DNA from: DATBGS01 sp036557885 | GTDB taxonomy: Bacteria; Chloroflexota; Ktedonobacteria; Ktedonobacterales; DATBGS01 | Length of the DNA stretch: 35,229 nucleotides | Reading direction: 5' to 3' | Assembly: GCA_036557885.1 (NCBI GenBank) | Contig: DATBGS010000135.1 | Location: 1-35,229 of the forward strand | In this document: one piece after another, positions 23,710 to 31,823 of the stretch | Layout: every line of letters starts with the position of its first letter | Numbering within the stretch: the first letter of the stretch is position 1 | The notes under the pieces: model-generated | Seen by the model: only the letters and a program-made list of their open reading frames with translations | Database searches by the model: none | Told to the model about the DNA's origin: nothing | Translations under genes and position numbers: made by a program

Positions 23710-24096
23710 ATGCTTCGTAGGCCGCAATTCAGTGTTTGGGCGCTGGCGATCTTGATCTTGGGTATTTGCATCGGCGGAAATTTCTTCATCCAGGCCAGCA
23801 GCAAGTCATCTTCCGGCCAGCCCACCTGCAACGGGCAGGTCATGAGTCCAGATGAAGTTTGCGACGTGTACGTCAACGGCATTCTGGACCACACCGACAG
23901 CTACAATGATCGGGTGCAGCAAGCCCAGAATAGTTCCGGTGGGGAACTGCTGGGAGGTGGGGTGGCGGTGATCTGCGTGATCATCCTCATTGTCATGACC
24001 GTCTCGCACCGGCGCAAGGTGGCTGAATATGAGGCGGCGGTGAGGGTACAGGCTGCCCAACGCGCTCAAAACCCCACCCAGCGACCCATGCCGTGA
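23710..24096 (+). CDS. Small two-helix membrane protein with extracytoplasmic Cys pair
   Basis: A 128-residue protein with a membrane helix near the N-terminus (VWALAILILGICIGGNFFI), a segment of about 55 residues predicted outside the membrane, and a second helix (GVAVICVIILIVMTV) followed by a basic/Ala/Gln-rich cytoplasmic tail. The outer loop contains CNGQVMSPDEVC, a two-cysteine motif reminiscent of small actinobacterial membrane proteins with a C.G..M.PGD.C loop, probably a disulfide. I chose the ATG at 23710 after AAGGA; upstream in-frame starts would add about 35 residues with no coding character. The function is unknown. The DUF3592-like gene follows after 74 bases. Confidence 0.75.
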   Translation: MLRRPQFSVWALAILILGICIGGNFFIQASSKSSSGQPTCNGQVMSPDEVCDVYVNGILDHTDSYNDRVQQAQNSSGGELLGGGVAVICVIILIVMTVSHRRKVAEYEAAVRVQAAQRAQNPTQRPMP

Positions 24097-24170
24097 GCGC
24101 ACTGGCGGGGCAGGCCCACAGAGACGGCCTGCCCCTGCTCAGGGAGCGCCAAAGAAGAAAGGGGCTGCTC

Positions 24171-24638
24171 ATGCAGATACAGTGGAATTTTCGCCCCAAA
24201 CGCGCGTCCGGTGGGAGCAGGCGCAGCGCTCCGCGCCTGGTGGGAATCATCTTTATGTGCGTCAGCCTGGTTCCTCTGGTGATTGGCCTCTTCTTCCTCT
24301 TGAACACGCTGCAATTCCTCGGCACGGCCACCGCCACCGCAACCGGCACCATCGTTGCGTGCCCCAGGCCAAAGAGTAGTTCTTCAGCGTGTACGCCAAC
24401 GGTGGAGTTCACCACCGACAAAGGGCAGCAAATCTCCTTCACCACAGCATTTGCCTCCAGCGCGTTTGAGGTTGGGCAGCAGCAGCCCGTTGACTATGAC
24501 CCCAACCATCCCCAGGACGCCAGAATCGGCAGCTTTCTGGCGCTCTGGTTTGTGCCCACGCTCCTGCTTGGGCTGGGTGGCCTCTTCTTCCTGATTGGAG
24601 GCGGTCTGTTCACTGTCAGCAGCATCTTGCGGCGTTAG
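24171..24638 (+). CDS. DUF3592-like membrane protein
   Basis: A 155-residue protein with two membrane helices (about residues 24-45 and near the C-terminus, PTLLLGLGGLFFLIGGGLF) flanking a small extracytoplasmic domain. That domain has the pattern typical of DUF3592: ATGTIVACP, then VEFTTDKGQQISFTT, then VGQQQPVDYDPNHPQDARI. The family has no established function. The start at 24171 follows GAAAGGGG; the open frame extends upstream to a GTG overlapping the preceding stop codon, but that stretch looks non-coding. It is probably co-transcribed with the small membrane protein gene upstream. Confidence 0.85.
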   Translation: MQIQWNFRPKRASGGSRRSAPRLVGIIFMCVSLVPLVIGLFFLLNTLQFLGTATATATGTIVACPRPKSSSSACTPTVEFTTDKGQQISFTTAFASSAFEVGQQQPVDYDPNHPQDARIGSFLALWFVPTLLLGLGGLFFLIGGGLFTVSSILRR

Positions 24639-24661
24639 GACAAAATTGCTCGCGTTTCCTC

Positions 24662-24690
24662 TTGACTTTTTTGCAAAAATAAGATATATC
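24662..24690 (+). promoter_or_regulatory. Promoter of the PadR gene
   Basis: TTGACT (24662-24667), 17-base spacer, TATATC (24685-24690). The weak -10 lies inside the first palindrome, so binding there would block RNA polymerase. Confidence 0.5.
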
Positions 24691-24711
24691 TTTAGTAACA
24701 AGATATATCTT
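24681..24711. promoter_or_regulatory. Tandem palindromic operator of PadR
   Basis: The perfect palindrome AAGATATATCTT occurs twice, at 24681-24692 and 24700-24711, with centres 19 bases apart. The second copy extends to 14 bp (CAAGATATATCTTG). The AT-rich repeats stand out in GC-rich DNA and overlap the promoter of the regulator gene, as expected for autoregulation. Confidence 0.7.
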
Positions 24712-24755
24712 GATATAACGAACTCAAGGAAAAACGAAAGGACACGACACACATC

Positions 24756-25529
24756 ATGTTTGAAGAAGAAGAGTTTGGACAGCCAGCATTTGCTGGCGCG
24801 AGTTGGGGGCGGCCCGGCCCGCAACCCTGGCAACCCTGGGCGCAGGAACAGCGTGGCCCCTTCGGGCCACACGGCCCTTTCGGGCATCATGGCCCCTTTG
24901 GCCCTGGTCGTCATGGCTTTGGCCCGTTCCCTCGGCCCCCCTTTGGGCCGGGCGTCTTTCGGATGTTTGGCTTTGGCTTTGGCGGGCGGCGCGGCCAGCA
25001 GGCGTTTGGACGCGGCGACCTCAAGTATGCGCTGCTGGAGCTTTTGCGCGAGCGGCCCATGCACGGCTATGAGATGATCAAGGCGCTGGAGGAGCGTGCC
25101 GGTGGCTTTTACACGCCCAGCGCGGGCGCCATCTACCCCACGCTGCAACTGATGGAAGATCGCGGCTGGGTTACGAGCCAGACGGTAGACGCCAAAAAGG
25201 TCTATACCATCACCGACGCCGGACGCCAGGCGCTCACCGAGCAGAGCGCCCAGGAAGAACGCGGCCCCTGGGGGCGCCATCACGGTCATGGGCACGGCCC
25301 GCGCGGCCCCTTTGGTCAGCGGCACAACCCGGCGCTCATGTCGCTGCGTGCCGAAGGGATGGAAGTGGCCCGCCTGATGCGCGATGCGGTGATTGCTTCG
25401 CAGGGCGACCCGGCGCGGCTGTCAGAGCTGCAAGGCATCGTGCATCAAACACGCGACGCCCTGCAACGCTTCGTCAGCCAGGGGCAGCAGACCCCACCCA
25501 CTCCGAGCGGCCCCATTGAGCAAGCCTAG
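24756..25529 (+). CDS. PadR family regulator with Gly/Pro/Phe/His-rich N-terminal extension
   Basis: A 257-residue regulator. Residues about 86-165 are the winged helix of the PadR family: GDLKYALLELL, PMHGYEMIKALEE, GAIYPTLQLMEDRGWV and KKVYTITDAGRQAL. The C-terminal part (about 195-245) is helical and probably dimerises. The first 85 residues are low complexity, with repeated GPFG, HGPF and GPGRHG units; a second short GHGHGPRGPFG tract lies after the wing. Such His/Gly-rich stretches could bind metal or mediate assembly, but that is speculation. The ATG at 24756 is the only plausible start; the nearest purine-rich ribosome site (AAAGGA) is about 14 bases away, unusually far. Two identical palindromes upstream suggest autoregulation. 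Confidence 0.9.
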   Translation: MFEEEEFGQPAFAGASWGRPGPQPWQPWAQEQRGPFGPHGPFGHHGPFGPGRHGFGPFPRPPFGPGVFRMFGFGFGGRRGQQAFGRGDLKYALLELLRERPMHGYEMIKALEERAGGFYTPSAGAIYPTLQLMEDRGWVTSQTVDAKKVYTITDAGRQALTEQSAQEERGPWGRHHGHGHGPRGPFGQRHNPALMSLRAEGMEVARLMRDAVIASQGDPARLSELQGIVHQTRDALQRFVSQGQQTPPTPSGPIEQA

Positions 25530-25539
25530 CGCTTGTCGT

Positions 25540-25581
25540 GCCGCTTGCAGCGCGAACAAACTTGTTCGCGCTGCAAGCGGC
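25540..25581. terminator. Perfect 20-bp stem hairpin between convergent genes
   Basis: Arms 25540-25559 and 25562-25581 are perfectly complementary with only two bases between them. It fills nearly the whole gap between the PadR stop and the stop of the opposing kinase-WD40 gene, the obvious place for a bidirectional terminator, although no T-run follows on either side. Confidence 0.65.
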
Positions 25582-25583
25582 AG

Positions 25584-27797
25584 CTATTGCGCCTCCCACA
25601 CCTGCACCGTTTTATCCTCGCTTGCCGAAGCAATGCGCTTTCCATCCGGCGACCACTCCACCGACAAGACGGCCCCTCCGTGACCGTGATAGGTGAAAGG
25701 ATTGCTCCCATTGGTGGCCTCCCACACCTGCACCGTTCCATCACTGCTGCCAGAGGCCAGGCGCTGCCCATCCAGTGGGGACCAGGCGACGGCATACACC
25801 GGCCCATTATGCCCGCGATAGATGAAAGGGTTACGCCCGTCAGCAGCATCCCACACCTGCACTGTGGTATCTTCGCCTGCTGAAGCGATGCGCTTTCCAT
25901 CTGGCGACCACGCCACCGCTCTGATCCTCCCGCTGCTGTTGTCACTCCCTCTATTATGGCCTTGATAAGTGAAGAGGTTGCCTCCAGAGGTAGCATCCCA
26001 CACCTGCACCGTGCGGTCACTGCTGCCAGAGGCGATGCGTTGACTAACTGGCGACCAGGCTACTGCGTAGACCCCATCAGAATGACCGCGAAAAGTGTAC
26101 TGAGTGATGCCAGAGGCAGCGTCCCAGACCTGCACTGTGCTATCGAGGCTGCCAGAAGCCACATACTGACCATTTGGCGACCACGCCACCGCCAAAACCC
26201 AATTGGTATGGCCGTGATGGACGAATACGGTATCGCCAGTGGTGGTATCCCACACCCGCGCGGTGCTGCCAAAGTCTCCAGAGGCGATGCGGCGGCTATC
26301 CGGCGACCAGGCCAGAGCTTGCACAGGGTCGGTATGGCCGCGATAGATCAGCAAGGTTTCCCCATTGGTGGCATCCCAGACCTGCACCGTGCTATCATCG
26401 CCCGCCGAGGCGATGCGGCGGCTATCCGGCGACCAGGCAACGGCATCCACACTTTGCTTATGCGCGCGATAGATCAGTGTTGTTCCAGAAAGAATTGGCC
26501 CCAGTGTGGGGGTTGCCGTTGGGAAAATGGACGTTGCTCTTGGGGGAACAGGAACAGTAGGGTTGGCATGTTGGGACACAATCAACAAGCTGGACCCGGC
26601 AACTACTGCCGCCCCCGCTGCCAGACCAATCATCACCTTGCGCCGCGAGATGTGCTGCTGCGGCTGCGCTGGAAGCTGCGGCGTCACTGGGTCGCGCGAA
26701 ATGCCAGGAGGCGGGATGAGGAGGGGCAAAGACGCTCTCTCAGGCAGAGAAGGGGCAGCGGTTGGGGTAATAGCCGCTGTTGGCGTGGCGTGGGTTGGTG
26801 CTTCTGGGGGGATTGCCACCGTTACTGAAGACGGCTCAACGGGCGTGGTCGGAGTCGCCTGGATTGGCGCGTTGAGCAATGCTGCCGCTGGCGTGTCTGG
26901 CTGCTCTGCTGGTGCAGGCAGCCTGGCCTGCGTGGGCGTGGCGTGGGGCGACGGGGCTGAGATTGTCGGGTGAGCCACTGTCGGCCTACAAGCCTGCTCA
27001 AATGCTTTGGCGAATGCCCGTACCGTTGCGTAACGCTGTTTGTAGTCTTGCTCCAGCGCTGTCATGACTACCTCTTCCACTGCTCGTGGGAATTCGGGAA
27101 GGTGGGCACGCAGCGCGGGCGGATTCCTGTTAAGCTTTTGTACACCAATGGACCAGGCATCGCCCTCAAAGGGCAATCTCCCAGTGAGCCAGTGATAGAC
27201 CATTGTTGCCAGGGCGTATTGATCGCTGGCTATGCCGGGCTTATTCAGAATTTGCTCCGGCGCGGCATAGGCGGGCGTGCCCGCAAAGCCTTCAAGCGTC
27301 TGATGGGTTCTGTGGTCCTGCAAGATCACCGCAATGCCGAAATCCGAGATCAACACGTTGTTCTCTGAGTCCAGCAGAATGTTGGCTGGTTTGAGGTCCA
27401 GATGCAGCGTGTGCTGGTCATGCGCGTACTGCAAGCCTTCGGCAATCTGTTGCACAGAAGGCAGGATGGTCCCCGGCGGGTAGGGCTGCCCCAGGGGATA
27501 GCGCTCTTTCAGCGTGCTGTTGGGAGCGTACTCCATCACGAGAAAGGGCGTCTCACCTTCCAAATCATAATCCAACACGCGGATGATGTGTTGGTGCTTC
27601 AGGTTGGCGATGGTGCGCGCTTCGGCGCGAAACTGCTCCCGCTCTTTTTGGCTGGCAAGTTCGGCTCTCAAGACTTTGATAGCCGCCTGGGTGTTCAGGT
27701 GGATATGCTCGCCCAGGTAGACCTCGCCAAAGCCACCGCCTTTAATAAAGCGGAGCAGCCGATAGTTGCCTATCTGCTGGCCCACCCGATTCACCAT
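25584..27797 (-). CDS. Ser/Thr protein kinase (non-RD, HLD type) with transmembrane helix and WD40 propeller
   Basis: A 737-residue protein. The kinase domain begins MVNRVGQQIGNYRLL, with GGGFGEVYLGE, AAIK Lys41, HLDLKPAN and SDFG; the catalytic Asp, Lys and Asn are present but the Arg of HRD is Leu. A Pro/Thr/Ala-rich linker leads to one hydrophobic helix (about 385-405, KVMIGLAAGAAVVAGSSLLIV), then seven WD40 blades (about 439-737), unusually uniform: VAWSPD..RIASG and VQVWDA recur almost unchanged, and adjacent repeats share exact 30-base DNA identities at 126-base spacing. The ATG at 27797 has GAGGGGG seven bases upstream. It is the last gene of a probable five-gene operon, 30 bases after the previous kinase. 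Its N-terminus resembles the kinases at 3510 and 4871, so the clusters are related. Confidence 0.93.
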   Translation of the reverse strand: MVNRVGQQIGNYRLLRFIKGGGFGEVYLGEHIHLNTQAAIKVLRAELASQKEREQFRAEARTIANLKHQHIIRVLDYDLEGETPFLVMEYAPNSTLKERYPLGQPYPPGTILPSVQQIAEGLQYAHDQHTLHLDLKPANILLDSENNVLISDFGIAVILQDHRTHQTLEGFAGTPAYAAPEQILNKPGIASDQYALATMVYHWLTGRLPFEGDAWSIGVQKLNRNPPALRAHLPEFPRAVEEVVMTALEQDYKQRYATVRAFAKAFEQACRPTVAHPTISAPSPHATPTQARLPAPAEQPDTPAAALLNAPIQATPTTPVEPSSVTVAIPPEAPTHATPTAAITPTAAPSLPERASLPLLIPPPGISRDPVTPQLPAQPQQHISRRKVMIGLAAGAAVVAGSSLLIVSQHANPTVPVPPRATSIFPTATPTLGPILSGTTLIYRAHKQSVDAVAWSPDSRRIASAGDDSTVQVWDATNGETLLIYRGHTDPVQALAWSPDSRRIASGDFGSTARVWDTTTGDTVFVHHGHTNWVLAVAWSPNGQYVASGSLDSTVQVWDAASGITQYTFRGHSDGVYAVAWSPVSQRIASGSSDRTVQVWDATSGGNLFTYQGHNRGSDNSSGRIRAVAWSPDGKRIASAGEDTTVQVWDAADGRNPFIYRGHNGPVYAVAWSPLDGQRLASGSSDGTVQVWEATNGSNPFTYHGHGGAVLSVEWSPDGKRIASASEDKTVQVWEAQ

Positions 27798-27827
27798 CCA
27801 GCAGCCCCCTCTTGGAACAGCCCTTGA

Positions 27828-29507
27828 CTATCTATAGCGAATAATCTGCCACAGCGTATTCACCCAGGTCAGGGCAAACAACAGGCAAGGCACCACGAAC
27901 CCCTGCGAGAACAAGTTCGTCACAGGGTCGGTTGTGCTGCTGGCAATCCAGGTAATCACCGGGGCCACGCCCAGCAGTGGCACCACCAGCAGCAAGCAAT
28001 AGGCGCCAAATCGCCCAATGATGCCAACCCAGTGAAACAGCGGCAAGAACACCAGCAGCAGCGCCGCCACTGGAATTGCCACCAGCAGCACGGTCATCCA
28101 CCATTCCCCCGCAGCCAGCGCGTCATAATGCGTGTAGAACACGTCCGTCTGATGGTTTTGCAGCAGATAAATGGTGAGCACGATACTCCCCAGCACCAGC
28201 AGCCCACACAGCACCGCGCCCAGAGAAGCGGCCAGGCGAATACGATTCTTTTTGCCCTGCGTTTTTTCCTTGTTTGCGGCGGCCACCTGCGGCGGAATCA
28301 CAAACTCCTGGGTGCCGGTGGACGAGCGAACCTGCGCTGGCGCGGGGGCCACTGGGGGTGCTGGCTGCGCTGCCACTGCTACTGGGGCGGGACTTCGGGC
28401 GGGTTGGGCAGGTGGAGCATAGACAGGCGCCGGCGGGCGAATAATCGTGGCGGCCAGGTCAGCCGGGTTGACTGGCGCGGGGGCTGGCAGCGGAGGCGGC
28501 AGAGGCGCCTGGAACGAGGCCGACGGCAGGGGTGGCACCAGGGCTGGCGGCCCAGGCGGCGCCGCGACCTGTGCCGCTTTCGCAGCTTTGCCAGCGGAGC
28601 GTTTCCCCGGCCTTGATTGGGCGGGCGGCGGTGGCGCCGAGGCGACAGTGCCCGACGACACGGTGACTGGCGGGCCACCGGGCAGCGCCTCCAGAAACTC
28701 GCGCACCGTCTGGTAGCGTTCCTCTGGCTTCTGCTGCATCGCTTTCACAATGACCTGCTCGGTCTGGCGGGAAATCTTCGGGTTAAACTTGCGCGGTTCT
28801 GGCAGCTTCACCACGCCAGAGGCAATATCGGGCGCCTCTGGGGGACACACGCCGGTCAACAGATGATAGAGCGTCGCGCCCAGCGCGTAGACATCCGAGC
28901 GCACATCGGTGCCCCCGCGTGTATATTGCTCCAGCGGGGAATAGCCCCCAGAAACCGCCCGCGCCGCGCGGGTCGTCTTGCGCGCCCGCAGCGCCGGGGC
29001 CACTTCCTTTGCGATGCCAAAATCCACCAGCAAGGGCCGCCCATCTTTGGTGACAATGATGTTGCCGGGCTTCACATCTCGATGGATGATGGGTCTTTTC
29101 TGGGTATGCAGATACAACACCGCGTCGGCAACCGGGCGTATCCAACCAAGCACCTGTTCTTCTGGCAGCGGCCCCAATTTGTCCACCCGGTCTTCCAGGT
29201 TCTCGCCATCCACAAAAGCCATCGCAAAGTATGGGCGGCTGTTCCACTCAAACTGCGCAATGACGGCAGGCAGATTGGGGTGGTCAATGCTCAGCAGCCA
29301 CTTGGCCTCGCGGCTGAACTGGCGGTGCTCGGATATGGTGGAACTCAGGCTCTCTTTCAGGGCAAAGCGATTGCCAAAAAGCCTGGCTTCATCTTCCACC
29401 AGATAGACATTGCCGTAACCTCCCTGGCCCAGCAGTTTTTTCACCCGAAAGCGGTCATTGACCAGCGTCCCCACCGGCAAAACCGTCAACGGCTGATTGA
29501 TCGCCAT
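27828..29507 (-). CDS. Ser/Thr protein kinase of a distinct subclass with C-terminal membrane helices
   Basis: A 559-residue protein. The kinase domain differs from the other kinases here: GQGGYGNVYLVED, Lys51 in FALKESL, HRDVKPGN (Asp about 143), VDFG, and SGGYSPLEQYTRGGTDVRSDVYALGATLY. It is RD type with all catalytic residues. An Ala/Pro-rich linker (about 280-400) is followed by about four hydrophobic helices to the C-terminus (LAASLGAVLCGLLVLGSIVL, TVLLVAIPVAALLLVFLPLF, AYCLLLVVPLLGV, FVVPCLLFALTWV). The ATG at 29507 follows GGGGGTG; an in-frame GTG 15 bases upstream lies over the ribosome site. It sits between the thioredoxin-fold gene (44 bases) and the kinase-WD40 gene (30 bases), so it is probably expressed with both. 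Confidence 0.9.
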   Translation of the reverse strand: MAINQPLTVLPVGTLVNDRFRVKKLLGQGGYGNVYLVEDEARLFGNRFALKESLSSTISEHRQFSREAKWLLSIDHPNLPAVIAQFEWNSRPYFAMAFVDGENLEDRVDKLGPLPEEQVLGWIRPVADAVLYLHTQKRPIIHRDVKPGNIIVTKDGRPLLVDFGIAKEVAPALRARKTTRAARAVSGGYSPLEQYTRGGTDVRSDVYALGATLYHLLTGVCPPEAPDIASGVVKLPEPRKFNPKISRQTEQVIVKAMQQKPEERYQTVREFLEALPGGPPVTVSSGTVASAPPPPAQSRPGKRSAGKAAKAAQVAAPPGPPALVPPLPSASFQAPLPPPLPAPAPVNPADLAATIIRPPAPVYAPPAQPARSPAPVAVAAQPAPPVAPAPAQVRSSTGTQEFVIPPQVAAANKEKTQGKKNRIRLAASLGAVLCGLLVLGSIVLTIYLLQNHQTDVFYTHYDALAAGEWWMTVLLVAIPVAALLLVFLPLFHWVGIIGRFGAYCLLLVVPLLGVAPVITWIASSTTDPVTNLFSQGFVVPCLLFALTWVNTLWQIIRYR

Positions 29508-29551
29508 GTGTGTCACCCCCACCGTCGCCGCCGTGTCAGGCGGAAGTCATC

Positions 29552-30028
29552 TTATTGTTCAGCCAGCAACACTTCGATTGCTCGCCGGGTGTTGTCGTAA
29601 CTCCCCTCGCCTATATGGGTATAACGAATAACCCCACGCTTATCCACGAGGTAAAAAGCAGGCCAATAGCGGTTGTGATATGCCTTCCACGTAGCAAAAT
29701 CGTTGTCAATCGCTACTGGATAGGGAATGCCGAACCGTTGAATGGCTGCCTGGACATTATTTATCTCGTATTCGTTGCGGAACTCCGGCGTATGCACCCC
29801 GATGATCACCAGCCCGCGTATGGCGTAATCCCGATACCATTGCAGCAGGGCGGGCAGCACGTTGCGGCAGTTTATACAATCAAACGTCCAGAACTCCACC
29901 AGCGTCACGCGCCCGCGCAAATCGGCCAGCCGCAAGGGTGGACTGTTGAGCCAACCCGTCGGTACCAGTTCCGGCGCCAGCGTGCCCACAGCAGCGCTGG
30001 TTGGCTTATTTGATGAAAACAGGCCCAT
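29552..30028 (-). CDS. DipZ-like thioredoxin-fold redox protein
   Basis: A 158-residue protein with the thioredoxin fold and the CxxC motif in EFWTFDCINCRNVLP. The sequence matches the pattern of the DipZ C-terminal/TlpA-like group: LVIIGVHTPEF, then YPVAIDNDFATWKAY, then WPAFYLVDKRGVIRYTHIGEGSY. The cis-proline region (RYWPAFYL) is present. No signal peptide or membrane helix is visible, so it appears cytoplasmic, unlike many TlpA proteins. It probably catalyses thiol-disulfide exchange. A hairpin (30050-30069) lies between it and the upstream dehydratase gene, 45 bases away. The ATG at 30028 has GGGGAAGGG upstream. Confidence 0.88.
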   Translation of the reverse strand: MGLFSSNKPTSAAVGTLAPELVPTGWLNSPPLRLADLRGRVTLVEFWTFDCINCRNVLPALLQWYRDYAIRGLVIIGVHTPEFRNEYEINNVQAAIQRFGIPYPVAIDNDFATWKAYHNRYWPAFYLVDKRGVIRYTHIGEGSYDNTRRAIEVLLAEQ

Positions 30029-30049
30029 TGCTGTCGCCCTTCCCCAAAA

Positions 30050-30069
30050 GCGGGGCGTTGCCGCCCCGC
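30050..30069. repeat. Intercistronic GC hairpin
   Basis: Stem GCGGGGCG/CGCCCCGC with loop TTGC between the dehydratase and redoxin genes. Just upstream on the plus strand is TTCCCCAAAAGCGGGG, a weak relative of the CCCC-CAAAGC-GGGG repeats elsewhere in the window. It may modulate or stabilise part of the operon mRNA. Confidence 0.45.
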
Positions 30070-30073
30070 CGGT

Positions 30074-30403
30074 CTATGGCAGCAATTGATTGATCTTTGC
30101 TGCCAGAATAAAATCGTTCTCCGAAAGGCCCTTAATCGAATGTGTATACAACTCGACGCGCACGTGGTTCCAGGAATGAATCGTGATGTCCGGGTGGTGG
30201 CCCTCTTGCTCCGCCAGATCGCCAATGCGATTGACCAGCGCCAGCGCCTCCTTAAAGTTGTTGAGCTTGACATCGCGGGTGAGCTTGCCCTCAACAACCC
30301 CCCAGCCAGGAACTTCTTGTGCCATAGCCTGTACCTCCTCTGCGCCGAGCGGTGGCGTGTCGCCCCGGCACGGGACGCACCGCCGCTCTGCAAACGCTGA
30401 CAT
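30074..30403 (-). CDS. phhB: Pterin-4a-carbinolamine dehydratase
   Basis: A 109-residue protein of the PCD/DCoH family, which dehydrates 4a-hydroxytetrahydropterin to quinonoid dihydropterin in pterin recycling after aromatic amino acid hydroxylation. The diagnostic EQEGHHPDI motif is present, followed by NHVRVELYTHSIKGLSENDF, and the N-terminal RRCVPCRGD segment occurs in many bacterial members. The length is normal. The ATG at 30403 has AAGGAG nine bases upstream. It follows the methyltransferase stop by 25 bases and is probably in its operon. No aromatic amino acid hydroxylase is in the window, so its pterin partner here is unknown. Confidence 0.93.
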   Translation of the reverse strand: MSAFAERRCVPCRGDTPPLGAEEVQAMAQEVPGWGVVEGKLTRDVKLNNFKEALALVNRIGDLAEQEGHHPDITIHSWNHVRVELYTHSIKGLSENDFILAAKINQLLP

Positions 30404-30428
30404 ATCTTAATTCTCCTTGAGTCGTGTC

Positions 30429-31772
30429 CTATGGGTTATTGTTTGTCTTGCGCCGCTGGCCGGTGGAACGTCCACCAGGAGGCGGCACAGCAGGAGGCTG
30501 CAAGCCTTGTGCCGGGGCGGGCTGCGGCGCCTTGCTGCCAAGGCTGCTGGAGGGCGAAGGAGGCGGCAGGGCGGCTGGAGTTGCTGCCGCGCCCGCGTCT
30601 GCCTTGACCCCGCCGGAAGCCGCGCTGCTGCCCGCCGGGACCGCCACTGGTACAGCCGGCCAGGTTGGTGAGGTTTGGTCAGCCGCAGTGGGCGTATTGG
30701 GCGCGGGCAGCGCTGCCTGTTTGCCGGATGGCCTGGCCGCCAGCGCCGGGGTCACAGCCGCAGGAACAGGCTGCGCCGCGACACGCAGCGGACGCGCCAG
30801 GAAAAGCAGGTGCTGGCTTTTCTGGCCGAGCGGTTCGCGGGCATAGGAACCATAGATGGTTTCCACTTCCAGCCCGGCAGCCCGCAGCAGCAGCAGCATC
30901 TCCGGGCAACTGAAGTAGTAGCCCTGGGTGGCGATGTTCACTTTGCGCGGCTTGCTGCTCTCCCAAATCTCGTATTCATGCGCGCCCTTGAGCTTGTGCC
31001 ACAGGGGGTCTGCTTCCTGGGTGTGGTAGTAATTCACCACCTGGCTGGTGCGGGCGCTGTAGAGCGTCTTCATATGGCGGCGCTCCACTTTGAGCGTGTC
31101 CAGGCGCGGCGCCTGGACATCCACTACCACGCGGCCATCTGGCTCCAGGTGAGCCGCCGCGCAGCGCAGGCACTGCTCAATCTGTTGCAGATCACCCAGT
31201 TCTTGCAGAGTCGCTGTAGGGATGATGATCAGCTTGAATTTGCGCGCACCCAGCGAGAAGTTGTACGGTTCGCCTTCTACCCACTCCAGCCGCGTCTTTG
31301 GGGAAAGCTCCTCGGATTTGACCCTGGCGCGCTGCAACATGGGGCGCGATGGCTCCAGGCCGGTCACAATCAGCCCCGTTTTCGCCAGTTCTATCGCCAC
31401 GCGCCCCGTCCGCGTGCCAAGCTCCAATACCGGCCCGCCAACCTCGCGGGCAATCTGCTTCCAGAAATCCAGGTCTTCGCGCATGTCTGCCGTGCGCAGG
31501 TCGTAAAGTTCTGGCTCGTCCAGTGGTGGCGGCGTGCCGGTGAGCCTGGGCTTGCGCCCCACAAACCATTTTCCCAGCCGAATGCCCGCAAACACCATCA
31601 ATCCCAGCAGCACGATCACCAACACGCCCGCGCCAATCAGGATAATCCAATCGGTTTGCGTTTTCGGGTTCAGGCTGAAATCAAGCAGCACAACACCACG
31701 ATTGAAACCAGACTCCCGCACCCACACTCCCGCCAGACGCGCTAGAGCAATGGTGAGCAATACCAGATTCAT
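30429..31772 (-). CDS. Membrane-anchored SAM-dependent methyltransferase-like protein
   Basis: A 447-residue protein. The N-terminus has hydrophobic segments (MNLVLLTIALARLAGVWV and IILIGAGVLVIVLLGLMVFAGI). A class I methyltransferase domain follows: the SAM motif PVLELGTRTGRVAIELA, an acidic motif II (TGLEPS), then LIIIPTATLQEL and HLEPDGRVVVDVQAP, and the usual C-terminal strands (MLLLLRAAGLEVETIYG). The last 110 or so residues are Pro/Ala-rich and probably disordered. I chose the ATG at 31772 after GGGGG; the frame extends 13 codons further up. It is the first gene of a probable five-gene operon driven by the promoter at 31824-31852. The substrate is unknown; the motif is good but the exact subfamily is not assigned. 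Confidence 0.85.
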   Translation of the reverse strand: MNLVLLTIALARLAGVWVRESGFNRGVVLLDFSLNPKTQTDWIILIGAGVLVIVLLGLMVFAGIRLGKWFVGRKPRLTGTPPPLDEPELYDLRTADMREDLDFWKQIAREVGGPVLELGTRTGRVAIELAKTGLIVTGLEPSRPMLQRARVKSEELSPKTRLEWVEGEPYNFSLGARKFKLIIIPTATLQELGDLQQIEQCLRCAAAHLEPDGRVVVDVQAPRLDTLKVERRHMKTLYSARTSQVVNYYHTQEADPLWHKLKGAHEYEIWESSKPRKVNIATQGYYFSCPEMLLLLRAAGLEVETIYGSYAREPLGQKSQHLLFLARPLRVAAQPVPAAVTPALAARPSGKQAALPAPNTPTAADQTSPTWPAVPVAVPAGSSAASGGVKADAGAAATPAALPPPSPSSSLGSKAPQPAPAQGLQPPAVPPPGGRSTGQRRKTNNNP

Positions 31773-31823
31773 AACAATGCCCCCTTTTCTTGGATACGGT
31801 AGCCCGGCCATGTTCTACCTGTC

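Noticed and set aside
25584..26480. Regularly spaced repeats resembling a CRISPR array
   Set aside because: The 126-base period equals one 42-residue WD40 blade and is in frame with the coding sequence; there are no unique spacers between constant repeats, and no cas genes.
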